From contig USFD01000002.1 of NCBI GenBank assembly GCA_900553885.1, positions 5,485 to 69,484 on the forward strand: a stretch of DNA of 64,000 nucleotides, in the 5' to 3' direction. How positions within the stretch are numbered: position 1 is the first letter of the stretch; each line of letters begins with the position of its first letter. The notes below the pieces were generated by a model. The model worked only from the letters and a program-made list of their open reading frames with translations. It ran no database searches and was not told where the DNA came from. The translations under genes were made by a program, and so were the position numbers. This document shows, piece after piece, positions 15,343 through 25,300 of this stretch. The stretch is from an uncultured Ruminococcus sp. (GTDB taxonomy: Bacteria > Bacillota > Clostridia > Lachnospirales > Lachnospiraceae).

Positions 15343-18228
15343 CTAGATCATCCATTTCCCGGTCTGAGGATCCCAGGTCAGGTGTTTTTCAAACAGATCA
15401 ACCAGGGAAGAATATTTCTGAGAGAGACCGGACAGCCATCCGTTCTGAATCAGAAGCTCCATAAGTCCGTTGTCATAGAGCTCAGGGGTAGACTGGGGAC
15501 CGTCTGCCCGGATCATGGCTCTGCTCTGCCGGATGATTTCCGATTCGATTCCGGCCAGATCCTCGGTCTCTGCGTGATGAATGACAGGAGCATTCTCTTT
15601 TGAAAAGAGAAGAATGGAGTCGCCGTTGAGGGATTTCTTCGGGCTGATAATATTTTTCAGCGTAACTGTTTTCCGGATATGAATCTGTGTAATAAACCGG
15701 AACCCCTTACTTTCCAGTATGGTAATGAGGCGGTTCCAGACATCCAGGCTGCAGTCGTGAAAATACAGACACATATGGCGGTGGAGTTTCAGCTTCCGGG
15801 AACACATGTCAAAGGCCTGATCCAGCAGACGGAAATAATCTTCCCGGGTCTTGTCTCTGGAAGGAGCGGAAGAGACTACAATTTCATCTGTCAGATTGTA
15901 GTTGAAGCCAAGGAAAGGTTTGTATAACTGCATATATTCCGAGTAAAGAACCTGCTCAAGATACGGAGGATCTGTAATAATCAGATCAACTCCGCTGTCA
16001 GGAATATCGTCCCGGGTAATGTTCTGGCAGCCCTTCTGCAGCAGAAGACAGCTGCCGGGCTGCAGTGCGTCATAGGAACCGGCAATCCGGGCATGGGAAT
16101 AGTTCTCTTTCATAAATGCGATTACATCGTTAAATTTAGCGACCTTCTTTGACAGAATTTCAATAATATTTTTTTCAACACAGTTTGTCTTCGGTATCCA
16201 GAGGGGCCACTGTGAATTAGAATGTGTGTCTGTTATCTTGCACAGGTGAAGTACAGACATCAGGATGTATTTTAATATATTCTGATAACGGTCCTCGTAC
16301 TGCCGGATGATTGTCAGAATTTTATCCAGCACCGCAAGATTCCTTCCGGTAAAGATGTTTCTGATGTCATCCTTTTCTCCCACCGCGATTTTTGAATTTG
16401 CCAGTAAAGCGGTATCTGTTATATTCTCCAGGACCGGAACGGTCTGCATACGGCGGCAGTCCTGCGCATCTGCTTCTTTTACGCCCTTTTTCGTGCAGGG
16501 ACAGGAGTAGTGGATTGCCTTGATTTTTACTGTATTTTTCTGCCGGTCCATTTTATCAAACAGAACTTTGGAGATCATTCCGGTCTGATGACAGAGCGGA
16601 CAGGTGGTCTGATAGTACTCTTCCAGAGGAGCCAGCCTTGCCAGAAAGTCATTAAGAACTGCCTTCAGTCCGTCTGTATTGTTTACCGACAGTAAGGTTT
16701 TTGAAATAAAAACAGGCATGTCATTGATATCGCATCCCACGGCTTTTCTTCCCATGTCATCCCGGATCGCTTCCAGGGCTGTAACCCCGGAGCCAAGGAA
16801 GGGGTCAAATACGACTTCCCCCGGATCAGATAATGCCTGGATCAGGAGATCACAGATATTGTAGGCTTTCTGAGACCAGTACATGTGAGAATTGTACATG
16901 GCGTTATTTTTACTGGGAGCGACATTTGCAATCTGTTTTCTCAGTGCATTATAATTGATCCGGCCCGGAACTTTATCTCCGCACAGGATCAGATACTCCA
17001 CCACTTTTTTATGGGCGCTGTTGCGGTGGTTTGCGTGGCTGTATGATTGGGCGGCTACGGTGACCCGGTCAGATGAAAAGTGTTTCTGTGCCAGACGGAT
17101 CAGTTCGTCAATGGAAATGGTATAGCGGTCTGTAGCCTGTTTCTTTCTGTCCCGGGGATAGGCGTAGCTCAGTGCCAGATTGACCCCGGCGCCGGCGCAG
17201 AAGGAGATCAGACGTTCCAGAGATTCTCCGGCAGAGCTGCGCTGGCTTAATTTTGACTGATAGCGGCCCTCCGTATAGAGCCCTTTTGTATATCCGTTTC
17301 TGGAGCGGGTCAGGTCAGGATAATCATATCTTGCCGCAACATTGAGCAGATGGTAATACCTTGAGTACTGCATATCCGTATAGGGGGGATCGGCATAAAC
17401 AAGCCCCACATCTGAAAAAATATCCTTATTCAGGAGTTCTTCAAAATTTGCCTGAAAAACCCGGTTCTTTCCGGCGTGCCGGGGAAGAGGAAGGGTGAGA
17501 TATTCCTGAAGTTTCTTTATAAAAAGGTCATACACGCATTTGCCGCGCTGTAAAAACAGCCGGCGCTGATTTTTGTCCGGATTCAGAGGCTGGGCCATAT
17601 GTCCGTCCTTGGAGAAAACGGTTTCCTTCATAGCGTAAAACAGGCACATAAGAAGGGCGTTTCTGCAGGAAGGGAAACGGGTGTGTATCATTTTGATGAT
17701 ACAGTCAATTTCCAGCGCCTGTCCGATGCCGTAGTAGTTGGAGCCGTAATAGGTGGTGAAAAGGCAGTAGCCGCCGGCTGCTCTTATATTTTCAACAGTT
17801 AATTCATTCTGAATAATCTCTGAGTATTTCTGATTCCATACCGTAGGATAGGAATCGTATAAGGCGCTCAATTCACGGTAATCCTTTTCTTCCAGCGCAG
17901 CCTTTTCCCGATTTATAAAATCAAGAACAGGGGTAGAGAGATCCTGTTTTAAGACAGTATAATCCCTTTTCATCTGTTCCAGAAAAGTGGAAGGAGAGGG
18001 GATGTCCGCCGGATTCAGCAGAGCATCAGCGATAATGGACGCGTATGCTTCCGCGTCATTGGCATACACCAGATATTCCTGCCCGAACATGCTGCTGACG
18101 GACGCGGAACCGGAGAAGATGTCAAAGACTGCTTTCCCCTCCTGAATGTATGGCTGCAGATTTTCATATATAAAATCCCGCAGATTATTTTTGCTGCCCT
18201 GATAGTTTAAAACCGTAAAATTGTTCAT
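15343..18228 (-). CDS. Double adenine DNA methyltransferase (D12-type plus Zn-ribbon type)
   Basis: 961 residues from the ATG at 18228 (GGAGG 9 nt upstream); the longer frame to 18282 has no ribosome binding site. First methylase: NYQGSKNNL, FDIFSGSAS (about residues 35-43) and YADPPYTDMQY (DPPY about 280), the Dam/D12 class. Second methylase: FDPFLGSG (about 474), CPLC (about 543) and CPC (about 576) as a likely zinc ribbon with SKVLFD between them, then TDPPYLEQVLY (about 753). The two DPPY motifs predict N6-adenine methylation. The second half is homologous to the methylase part of the convergent gene at 12891. No specificity subunit or helicase is nearby. Together the two genes would supply three methylase domains and one nuclease. 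Confidence 0.82.
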   Translation of the reverse strand: MNNFTVLNYQGSKNNLRDFIYENLQPYIQEGKAVFDIFSGSASVSSMFGQEYLVYANDAEAYASIIADALLNPADIPSPSTFLEQMKRDYTVLKQDLSTPVLDFINREKAALEEKDYRELSALYDSYPTVWNQKYSEIIQNELTVENIRAAGGYCLFTTYYGSNYYGIGQALEIDCIIKMIHTRFPSCRNALLMCLFYAMKETVFSKDGHMAQPLNPDKNQRRLFLQRGKCVYDLFIKKLQEYLTLPLPRHAGKNRVFQANFEELLNKDIFSDVGLVYADPPYTDMQYSRYYHLLNVAARYDYPDLTRSRNGYTKGLYTEGRYQSKLSQRSSAGESLERLISFCAGAGVNLALSYAYPRDRKKQATDRYTISIDELIRLAQKHFSSDRVTVAAQSYSHANHRNSAHKKVVEYLILCGDKVPGRINYNALRKQIANVAPSKNNAMYNSHMYWSQKAYNICDLLIQALSDPGEVVFDPFLGSGVTALEAIRDDMGRKAVGCDINDMPVFISKTLLSVNNTDGLKAVLNDFLARLAPLEEYYQTTCPLCHQTGMISKVLFDKMDRQKNTVKIKAIHYSCPCTKKGVKEADAQDCRRMQTVPVLENITDTALLANSKIAVGEKDDIRNIFTGRNLAVLDKILTIIRQYEDRYQNILKYILMSVLHLCKITDTHSNSQWPLWIPKTNCVEKNIIEILSKKVAKFNDVIAFMKENYSHARIAGSYDALQPGSCLLLQKGCQNITRDDIPDSGVDLIITDPPYLEQVLYSEYMQLYKPFLGFNYNLTDEIVVSSAPSRDKTREDYFRLLDQAFDMCSRKLKLHRHMCLYFHDCSLDVWNRLITILESKGFRFITQIHIRKTVTLKNIISPKKSLNGDSILLFSKENAPVIHHAETEDLAGIESEIIRQSRAMIRADGPQSTPELYDNGLMELLIQNGWLSGLSQKYSSLVDLFEKHLTWDPQTGKWMI

Positions 18229-18316
18229 GTCAAAAATCCTCCAGCATGTATTATAAATGTCTGCCCGGAGAAATACAATCAAAAATAAACAGGAAACAAA
18301 AGAGAACGCGGAGAAA

Positions 18317-18510
18317 CAGCGAAAACCCGCCAGCTTTCACTGGCGGGTTTTCGTTGTTTTATTGGTTATCTAAAAAGGAATGAGAGTAAAGTGCGACGCC
18401 TTGCAGCGTCTGAACTTTATGAGGGGGGAGATAGTTGTTTATCAACTATCTGATACATAGTATAAAGGGAAAATGTGACAAAAGTATGAGTGAACTATAA
18501 AAGAAAAAGG
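18317..18510 (-). ncRNA. Structured repeat copy 2 (candidate small RNA read on the minus strand)
   Basis: Same architecture as the copy at 9422: hairpin A 18317-18355 (stem CAGCGAAAACCCGCCAG/CTGGCGGGTTTTCGTTG); hairpin B GACGC/GCGTC within AAAGT/ACTTT; six Gs; hairpin C; AGTATA at 18459-18464; and TGACAA at 18476-18481, again exactly 11 nt away. No plus-strand gene ends here: upstream on that strand is only the 5' end of the leftward methylase gene. So the terminator-like hairpin belongs to the element, not to a neighbour. On the minus strand the element lies directly before the methylase start. Confidence 0.6.
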
Positions 18511-18570
18511 AAAATTATAAACCGTTAATAAAGAAAATATAAGGAAATATAAGGAAAAGCCGGCATACTA

Positions 18571-18621
18571 TTGACTTTTTAAAATTTTTACACTATATTA
18601 TTAAATACTTAACTATTAAGT
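18571..18621 (+). promoter_or_regulatory. mcsA-clpC promoter and shared MarR-type operator
   Basis: TTGACT (18571-18576), a 17-nt spacer and TATATT (18594-18599). Directly after the -10 lies ATTAAATACTTAACTATTAAG (18600-18620, 21 nt in all), containing the dyad ACTTAA-CTA-TTAAGT. The same 21-bp pattern with four mismatches follows the -10 of the marR gene at 22106-22126. No CtsR box or CIRCE element is visible here. Confidence 0.65.
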
Positions 18622-18676
18622 TTTGAACAACGCCGGCATCAGCCGGCGCTATTGTAGTATAAAGAGGTGAGTAAGA

Positions 18677-19045
18677 ATGAAATGCCAATTCTGTAATAAG
18701 GAAAAAGTTGACAGAGTATTTTACATAAACTGGATGGGAACTGTTTATCAGGTTCCGGTCTGCAGGGACTGCCTGCAGAATATGTGGAATCAGGCAGTAT
18801 CTTCCGGAAAAGCGGAGGAATTTAAAAATTATACAGGCTGGTGGCCGGGAAAACAGGAGCCGAGACATCTGGGCGACCGGGCATTCCCGGAGATGGCAGT
18901 GCCGGGGCTGATCAAAAGAAGAAAACTTGCGGCTCTCCGTGTGCGCCTGAATGAAGCTGCAGCTGCCGAAAACTATGAGGAGGCGGCAAAGCTGCGGGAT
19001 GATATTGCCGTGATGGAGAAGGAGGTGTGTGCACATGGAAATTAA
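18677..19045 (+). CDS. mcsA: McsA-like UvrB/UvrC-motif protein
   Basis: 122 residues. The N-terminal zinc-binding cysteines CQFC and CRDC are McsA-like. The C-terminal UVR motif spans about residues 83-115 (RVRLNEAAAAENYEEAAKLRDD). In Bacilli, McsA activates the arginine kinase McsB and controls CtsR and ClpC. Here neither ctsR nor mcsB is adjacent, and the protein is short with two CxxC pairs at most. Its last 11 bases overlap the start of clpC, so the two are translationally coupled. Function is likely to be as a ClpC adaptor, which is inference. Confidence 0.75.
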   Translation: MKCQFCNKEKVDRVFYINWMGTVYQVPVCRDCLQNMWNQAVSSGKAEEFKNYTGWWPGKQEPRHLGDRAFPEMAVPGLIKRRKLAALRVRLNEAAAAENYEEAAKLRDDIAVMEKEVCAHGN

Positions 19046-21560
19046 TCTGGGTATATTCAGTCAGCGCACAATGAAGATTTTTCAGTCAGCGCTTCGTTTT
19101 ACCGTGCGTATGGAACACGGATTTATCGGAACAGAGCATCTTCTGTGGGCTCTGACACAGGACAGGGGAGCGGCAGGAACCGCTCTGAGACGCAGCGGCG
19201 TGGATGCAAAGCTGGTGGAGGAATACCTGCAGCAGTATGATTTTGACGCAAAGGCCGGAGGGCGTTACCAGGCAGTTCAGATCTCCGAAGAGGCGGAGCA
19301 GATTCTTCATCTTGCGGAAACCCGTGCAAAAAAGCATGGACATTCTCAGGTGGAACCGGAAGATCTGCTTCAGGGTATTCTGGAAGCGGGAGACTGTGCT
19401 GCGGTACAGCTGCTCGTTTCCTTAAAGGCGGATCCTGAGGAGATTCTCAAAGACGTGGGAAACGGGGAAGCGCCGATCCTGGCCCGGAATATTTCTTCCG
19501 GAGATTCTGTATACGGATCTGCGGAAAAGGAAGTCCCCCAGGGGGCGGCAGAGCAGCCGGAGGAGGAAGCAGAAACCGTACCGGCACTGGAAAAATACGG
19601 AACCGATATGACGGAAAAAGCCGCTTCCGGCGCCTATGATCCAATGATCGGACGGGAGGATGTGCTGGAACGTCTGATTCAGGTCCTGTCCAGGCGTAAG
19701 AAGAACAATCCGGTGCTCACAGGAGAACCTGGTGTCGGAAAAACAGCTGTGGTGGAAGGTCTGGCACAGCGGATCGCAGATGGAGAAATTCCGGCAAATC
19801 TGAAAGATAAGCGGATCATCGCGGTGGATCTTGTGGGAATGCTTTCAGGAGCAAGGTTCAGAGGTGATTTTGAAGAAAGAATGAAAAACTTCCTGGAAGA
19901 GGCGGACGCGGAAGGAAATGTGATTCTTTTTATCGATGAGCTGCACATGATTATGGGTGCAGGCGCAGGCGCCAGCGAGACTATGGACGCGGCCAATATT
20001 CTGAAGCCGGTTCTTGCAAGAGGCGGGCTTCAGGTGATCGGAGCGACCACCCTTCAGGAATACCGCCGGCATATCGAAAAAGATGCGGCATTTGAACGGC
20101 GGTTTCAGCCGGTTGCGGTGGAAGAGCCGGATCAGGAGGACGCTGTGAAGATTCTTTTGGGGCTGAAAGAAAAGTATGAAGCTTATCATGGCCTTACAAT
20201 CACGGATGATGCGGTCCGGGCGGCGGTAAGTCTGTCTGCGCGCTATATTCAGGACAGGTTCCTGCCGGACAAGGCAGTGGATCTGATGGATGAGGCCGCC
20301 TCACGGATCAAGACCCGGGGACTGACAACACCTTCTTATCTCCGGGATCTCCAGCAGGAGGTCAGACGGATTGCGAAGGAGAAGAAGAAAGCCGCGGATG
20401 CTCAGGAGTATGAAAAAGCCGCGGTGCTGCGGGACAGCCAGAATGCACTGACAAAAGAACTGGAAGAAAAGCAGTCAGACTGGCAGAAGAAGCAGTGCAG
20501 CCGTGTGGAGGCGGAAGATATTGCGCAGGTAGTATCCGCGTGGACGAAGATCCCGGTGACTATGCTGACGGAAGATGAGACAGAACAGCTCCGTTCTCTT
20601 GAATCTTCCCTGCACAGCAGGGTAATCGGCCAGGATGACGCAGTGAAAGCAGCGGCGCGGGCCATCCGCCGGGGAAGAACCGGAGTGGCAGATCCCGACC
20701 GACCCATTGGCTCCTTCCTTTTCCTTGGCCCGACAGGCGTAGGAAAGACAGAGCTGTGCAGAGCTATGGCGGATGTGATGTTTCATGATGAGAATGCCAT
20801 GATACGTCTGGATATGTCCGAATATATGGAACAGTATACGGTGTCCAAGCTGATCGGTTCTCCTCCGGGATATGTAGGATATGACGAAGGCGGACAGCTG
20901 ACGGAGATGGTGCGCAGGAGACCGTACAGCATTATCCTTCTGGATGAGATCGAAAAAGCTCATCCGGATGTGTGGAACACACTGCTTCAGATACTGGACG
21001 ATGGACGACTGACTGACGCCCAGGGGCGTACGGTCAGCTTTAAGAACACGATTATTGTCATGACTTCAAATATCGGAGCCCGTGAGATAACAGGCAAGAG
21101 CTCCCTTGGGTTCTCCAGAAATGAGGAAAGCGAGGAGATCCGGAGGGAGGAGAATATCCGCAGCCGTGTTATGGAGGCGGTGAAGACGACGTTCCGTCCG
21201 GAGTTCATCAACCGTCTGGATGAAGTGATTGTATTCCATCCGCTGAAGCGGGAGGATGTGCGGAAAATCGCGGATCTTCAGATTGCGAAACTTACAGAAC
21301 GGATGAAAAAACAGGGAATTCTTCTCCGTGTGGAGGAAAGCGCTGCAGAGTTGCTGGCGGAGAAGGGGTATGACCCTTCCTTCGGCGCAAGACCGCTGAA
21401 GCGTACAATCCAGTCCATGCTGCAGAATGCAGTGGCGGACCGGCTCCTGGATGGAAGACCGGGGACGGGGGAAGAACTTGTGGCTTCCGCGGAAGACGGA
21501 AAGATAAAAGTCAGGATGAGCCGTGCGGCAGAAAAGAAAGGAGAATATGCTCTTCCGTAA
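19035..21560 (+). CDS. clpC: ATP-dependent Clp protease ATPase subunit ClpC
   Basis: 841 residues from the ATG at 19035, 9 nt after GGAGG; the in-frame GTG at 19029 is too close to the ribosome binding site. Domains: Clp N-repeat domain (1-140); first AAA+ module with Walker A GEPGVGKT (230-237) and LFIDELHMIMGAG; a UVR-type coiled middle segment (KAADAQEYEKAAVLRDSQ); second AAA+ module with GPTGVGKT and LDMSEYMEQYTVSKLIG; and a C-terminal D2-small domain (SFGARPLKRTIQ). It unfolds proteins for ClpP. The acidic stretch between N-domain and first module (EEEAETVPALEKYG) is usual. Confidence 0.95.
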   Translation: MEINLGIFSQRTMKIFQSALRFTVRMEHGFIGTEHLLWALTQDRGAAGTALRRSGVDAKLVEEYLQQYDFDAKAGGRYQAVQISEEAEQILHLAETRAKKHGHSQVEPEDLLQGILEAGDCAAVQLLVSLKADPEEILKDVGNGEAPILARNISSGDSVYGSAEKEVPQGAAEQPEEEAETVPALEKYGTDMTEKAASGAYDPMIGREDVLERLIQVLSRRKKNNPVLTGEPGVGKTAVVEGLAQRIADGEIPANLKDKRIIAVDLVGMLSGARFRGDFEERMKNFLEEADAEGNVILFIDELHMIMGAGAGASETMDAANILKPVLARGGLQVIGATTLQEYRRHIEKDAAFERRFQPVAVEEPDQEDAVKILLGLKEKYEAYHGLTITDDAVRAAVSLSARYIQDRFLPDKAVDLMDEAASRIKTRGLTTPSYLRDLQQEVRRIAKEKKKAADAQEYEKAAVLRDSQNALTKELEEKQSDWQKKQCSRVEAEDIAQVVSAWTKIPVTMLTEDETEQLRSLESSLHSRVIGQDDAVKAAARAIRRGRTGVADPDRPIGSFLFLGPTGVGKTELCRAMADVMFHDENAMIRLDMSEYMEQYTVSKLIGSPPGYVGYDEGGQLTEMVRRRPYSIILLDEIEKAHPDVWNTLLQILDDGRLTDAQGRTVSFKNTIIVMTSNIGAREITGKSSLGFSRNEESEEIRREENIRSRVMEAVKTTFRPEFINRLDEVIVFHPLKREDVRKIADLQIAKLTERMKKQGILLRVEESAAELLAEKGYDPSFGARPLKRTIQSMLQNAVADRLLDGRPGTGEELVASAEDGKIKVRMSRAAEKKGEYALP

Positions 21561-21570
21561 TAGGATTATA

Positions 21571-21619
21571 AAAAAGACGCCAGCGGGCAATGGAAGAAAT
21601 TGCCCGCCGGCGTCTTTTT
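21571..21619. terminator. Bidirectional terminator between clpC and marR
   Basis: AAAAAGACGCCAGCGGGCAA pairs with TTGCCCGCCGGCGTCTTTTT around a 10-nt loop. A-run on one side and T-run on the other serve both convergent genes. Confidence 0.9.
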
Positions 21620-21637
21620 ATGCCTGCAGCGGTTTTA

Positions 21638-22096
21638 TTACTGGCAGCAGTCTTTTTTCAGCGTCAGATACAGATCGTCCAGATTCTGAATCAGTTCCAG
21701 GAGCTGACGCATATTTTCTTCGCCGAACCGGTTCAGTATCGTATCCCAGAAGTCGTCGTATTTTTTCCGGGACTGCTCGGCAGCGGCTTTCCCTTCCGGG
21801 GTGGCGCTGATGGAAACTTTCCGGCGGTCCTTCGGATCGATTTCCCGTGTGATATAATTCTTCTTTTCCAGTGTATTCAGTATGTAAGAGATGGCAGGTT
21901 TGGAGATGTTGAGTTTTTTCTGCATTTTCGGGACATCGAGATTCATGCACGGACATTCCCGGCAGCAGGTCCCGGCTATACTCTGCAGAATTACCATTTC
22001 ATTCATCTGCATCTCGCACTCTGAAGAGAGGATCGATTCCAGTTTCCTGAAATGGACAATAGTTGAAAAAAACTGTTCTCTCAGTTCACTGTCCAT
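21638..22096 (-). CDS. MarR-family regulator with a cysteine-rich segment
   Basis: 152 residues from the ATG at 22096, behind AAGGAG with 7-8 nt spacing; the longer frame to 22129 would start inside the promoter. Winged helix seen as KKLNISKPAISYILNTLEKKNYITREIDPKDRRKVSISAT (the recognition helix and the DxRxx wing). Before it lies SIAGTCCRECPCMNLDVP with four cysteines in seven residues, suggesting a metal- or thiol-responsive switch. The C-terminus also has CC. It is convergent with clpC and carries in its own promoter the same 21-bp motif as the mcsA-clpC promoter. The likely role is self-control plus control of clpC. Confidence 0.85.
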   Translation of the reverse strand: MDSELREQFFSTIVHFRKLESILSSECEMQMNEMVILQSIAGTCCRECPCMNLDVPKMQKKLNISKPAISYILNTLEKKNYITREIDPKDRRKVSISATPEGKAAAEQSRKKYDDFWDTILNRFGEENMRQLLELIQNLDDLYLTLKKDCCQ

Positions 22097-22105
22097 AATT
22101 AACTC

Positions 22106-22157
22106 CTTAATAAATAAATCTTTAATCAATTATACATCAGTAAACAGGGTATTTCAA
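22106..22157 (-). promoter_or_regulatory. marR promoter with operator
   Basis: On the minus strand: TTGAAA (22157-22152), a 17-nt spacer and TATAAT (22134-22129). Two bases later comes a 21-bp motif (22126-22106) reading ATTAAAGATTTATTTATTAAG. It matches the mcsA operator at 17 of 21 positions and has the same place relative to the -10. Confidence 0.7.
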
Positions 22158-22347
22158 GGGAAGGAGAGCGGATTCCTGTATATCGGAATGTTTTATTATG
22201 CTTAAAAAGAATGGATATGCATAGCAAGCAGGTATTATATAAAATGCTGAAAATAGCTTATAATAGATTAGAAAATTGTGTAAATAGCACAAAGAAGATG
22301 AGCGCCACATTCGGAAAAATGTCTTACTGAAGGAAAGGAAGGAAAAT

Positions 22348-25300
22348 GTGGTGAAAAAAGGACGATTAAAGAAATGCCTTTCCGGTATTCTGGCAATGGC
22401 CGTTGCTGCGGCAGGCATGATCGAACTGCCTGTCAGCGCCGCGCCGATGGAACCTGAGGAAAATCCAAGATTTATCAACAGTGCGGAAGCTTCGGATCAA
22501 TGGTGGTGCATGCCCAGTTTTTCTACAGATGAAGGTACGGGGCTTTTTGAATTTAACCGGAATTCAGAACCGGTGGAAGCCAACAAGACCCATGCAACTT
22601 ACCAGTGGGTTCTGGAGCCGGCAGGAGAGATGGGACTGTACCGTATCCGGTGTCAGAACAGCGGCATGTATCTGACGGCTGATTCTTTCAAGGAACGGGC
22701 CCAGGTGGTGCAGACAGCTTCACCGGGCAATGCAGCCTTGTGGGAAGTAAACGAAGTGCGGGACGGTCTGTTCTGTGTGATTAACTTTCAGACCGGAATG
22801 GCGATTACCCGGGGCGCGGTGGGCGAGTACGGTCTGCCCACAGACGTGTATGAAGTTCAGACAGCCTATACCGGAGCGGATAATCAGCTCTGGGGATTTG
22901 AATATTATTCCGAGAAGGAGCTTCACAGTGTAACAGTCGATCCTGGGATTCAGAACGGAACGGTTACGGCGAATTACAGGCATACGGTCAGCGGCGAAAC
23001 CGTTTTTCTTACCGTAACGCCGGATCCCGGCTATGAGATGACCGAAGACACGCTGACAGTGAACGGTGAGGCTGTTCCCGGCACAAGTTTTGTCATGCCG
23101 GATGCGGATGTTACGGTAACGGCAGAATTTGAAGTGTCGGAAATCACCGGTATTTCCGTGAAAACACAGCCGGATAAGACGGAGTACAGCCTGGACGAAG
23201 CTCTGGATCTGACCGGACTGGTTCTGGAGGCAGAGTATCCGGACGGAAGTACCAGGGACATTACGGCGGGATACCAGATATCCCGCGTGGATATGAGCCG
23301 GCCCGGTACAAAGGAAGTAACGGTTACCTATGCCGGCCGGACTGCGGTTCTGGAGATTCAGGTTCTGGCAGGGGAAAACTATACGACCAGCGGAGTGATA
23401 TACAGCGCCCCGTCCTCTTCTTATTTTGATCCGGCAAGACCTTCCAGCCGCAACAGTGTCCTGTCGCCCAGAGGCCTGCAGCTGAAATATCAGGATAATG
23501 AAGCAGATAACGGAAAGATGCTGGTAACCTGGGAGACCAGCGTGGTGGAACTGCTTCCGGAACGCCAGGGAAAGTTCCTTCCGATCTATGAAAGCACCGA
23601 TTACGGCGAGAACTGGACAGAAGTAGGAAGAATCGTAGAGGATACGGAAAAGCAGGACTGGCCGGGCGACTGGGAAATTGAGAACTGCCCGCACATCTTT
23701 GAACTTCCTGCCGATGTGGGTGAGATGAAAAAGGGCGGTATCGTGGCTGTGATGGATGTGTGCCCGAGAGATCTTTCCCTTACATATATGGATATGTATT
23801 ACAGCGGGGACATGGGCAGAACATGGGAATATGTAAGCACGCTTGTTGACGATGCTACAAATAACTATATGGGATACGATCCGGTCTGGGAGCCGTTTAT
23901 CCTTTATGACCCGGTAACAGAGGCTCTGGTTGTATATTATTCGGATGAGAGAGATCCCCGGTACGGACAGAAACTGGTGCTCCAGTACACGACGGACGGT
24001 AAAAACTGGAGCGAGGTAATTGATGTAGTGGCTCAGACAGACACAAGTATGCGCCCGGGTATGCCGGTTGTCGCGCAGATGGAGAACGGCTATTATGTTA
24101 TGGTATTTGAAGGCGTGGGATTAAATGCGGACGGAGCAGGCGGCCAGGCAGGCCTGCCCTGCAATTACAAGATTTCCCTTTACCCCAACGATCCGATTCA
24201 CTGGGATGCGGCGGATATCGGATATACATTCGCATACGGCGGCAACCCGTATGTCGCAACGCTTCCGGACGGGCATATTGTCATGAATGTAGGAACTCAG
24301 AGCCCGGTATATATTAATACGCAGAAAGATCTGAGCGGTGTGTTCCTTACCTATCCTTCCGGTGTGCCGGACGGATACAACCGTCAGTTTATTATGATTG
24401 ATGACGGTACGGAAAAGGGCGCACTGATGACGCTGAGCTGCGAATATCCGGATACAGGGCGGCCCAACTCCATCAAATGGGGAAAACTGGATCTGAATAC
24501 CGTGACGATTCCGGATACAAAGGCGACCTTGTATGATATTAATATTTCAGAGGAAACTTCTTCGGCAGTAAACGTATGGCCGAAGGCCGGACCGGTGATT
24601 GCCGGGGCAGACCAGTATTTTATGATCCAGCCGAGAAGAGGCCACCAGATCAGCCGGGTGCTTGTCAACGGTCAGGAGGTTCATCTCTATAATTCCTGGA
24701 TCAAGGTGCCTGCGGTAAATGCAGATATTGATCTTACCGTTGAGACAACGCAGGCCAGCAGTGAGGCAAGAATTATCAATACGAAGGAAGATCCTCAGTT
24801 CTATCTTGTTCCGCCCGGATATTCCATGGTGGACGGCCGCGAGATCTTTGAGTGGACGCTGGAGAATAATATTCATTTCTACTGGACACTGGAACCGGAT
24901 GCCGGAACCGGAGCGTACCGGATTAAGAACATGAATACGAATATGTATCTGAGTGTAAAAGACGGCTCCACGGCCGAGGGGGCAAATATCATTCAGACCA
25001 TGAACACCGGTGACGCGTCCCTGTGGGAACTGAACGAAGCAGAAGACGGGTGGTTCAGTATTATAAATTACAACAGCGGACTTGCGGTTACGAGAGGAGA
25101 GCCGGGAGCATATGAAGGTCCCAATGAGCGGTTTGCCATCCAGACGGAATATACGGGAGCGGATAATCAGCTGTGGGGACTGGACTATGTTCTGGAAGAT
25201 ACACAGCTGTACAGCGTAACAATTGATTCTGCGGTTCAGAATGGAACCGTTACTGCAAATCACAAAAATGCAGCCTGCGGGGAGACGGTATTTGTATCGG

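Noticed and set aside
18376..18460. Small peptide gene in repeat copy 2 (ATGAGAGTAAAGTGCGAC start, about 26 codons)
   Set aside because: The frame is not kept in copy 3, where hairpin B differs and a stop appears early; conservation is of structure, not of peptide.
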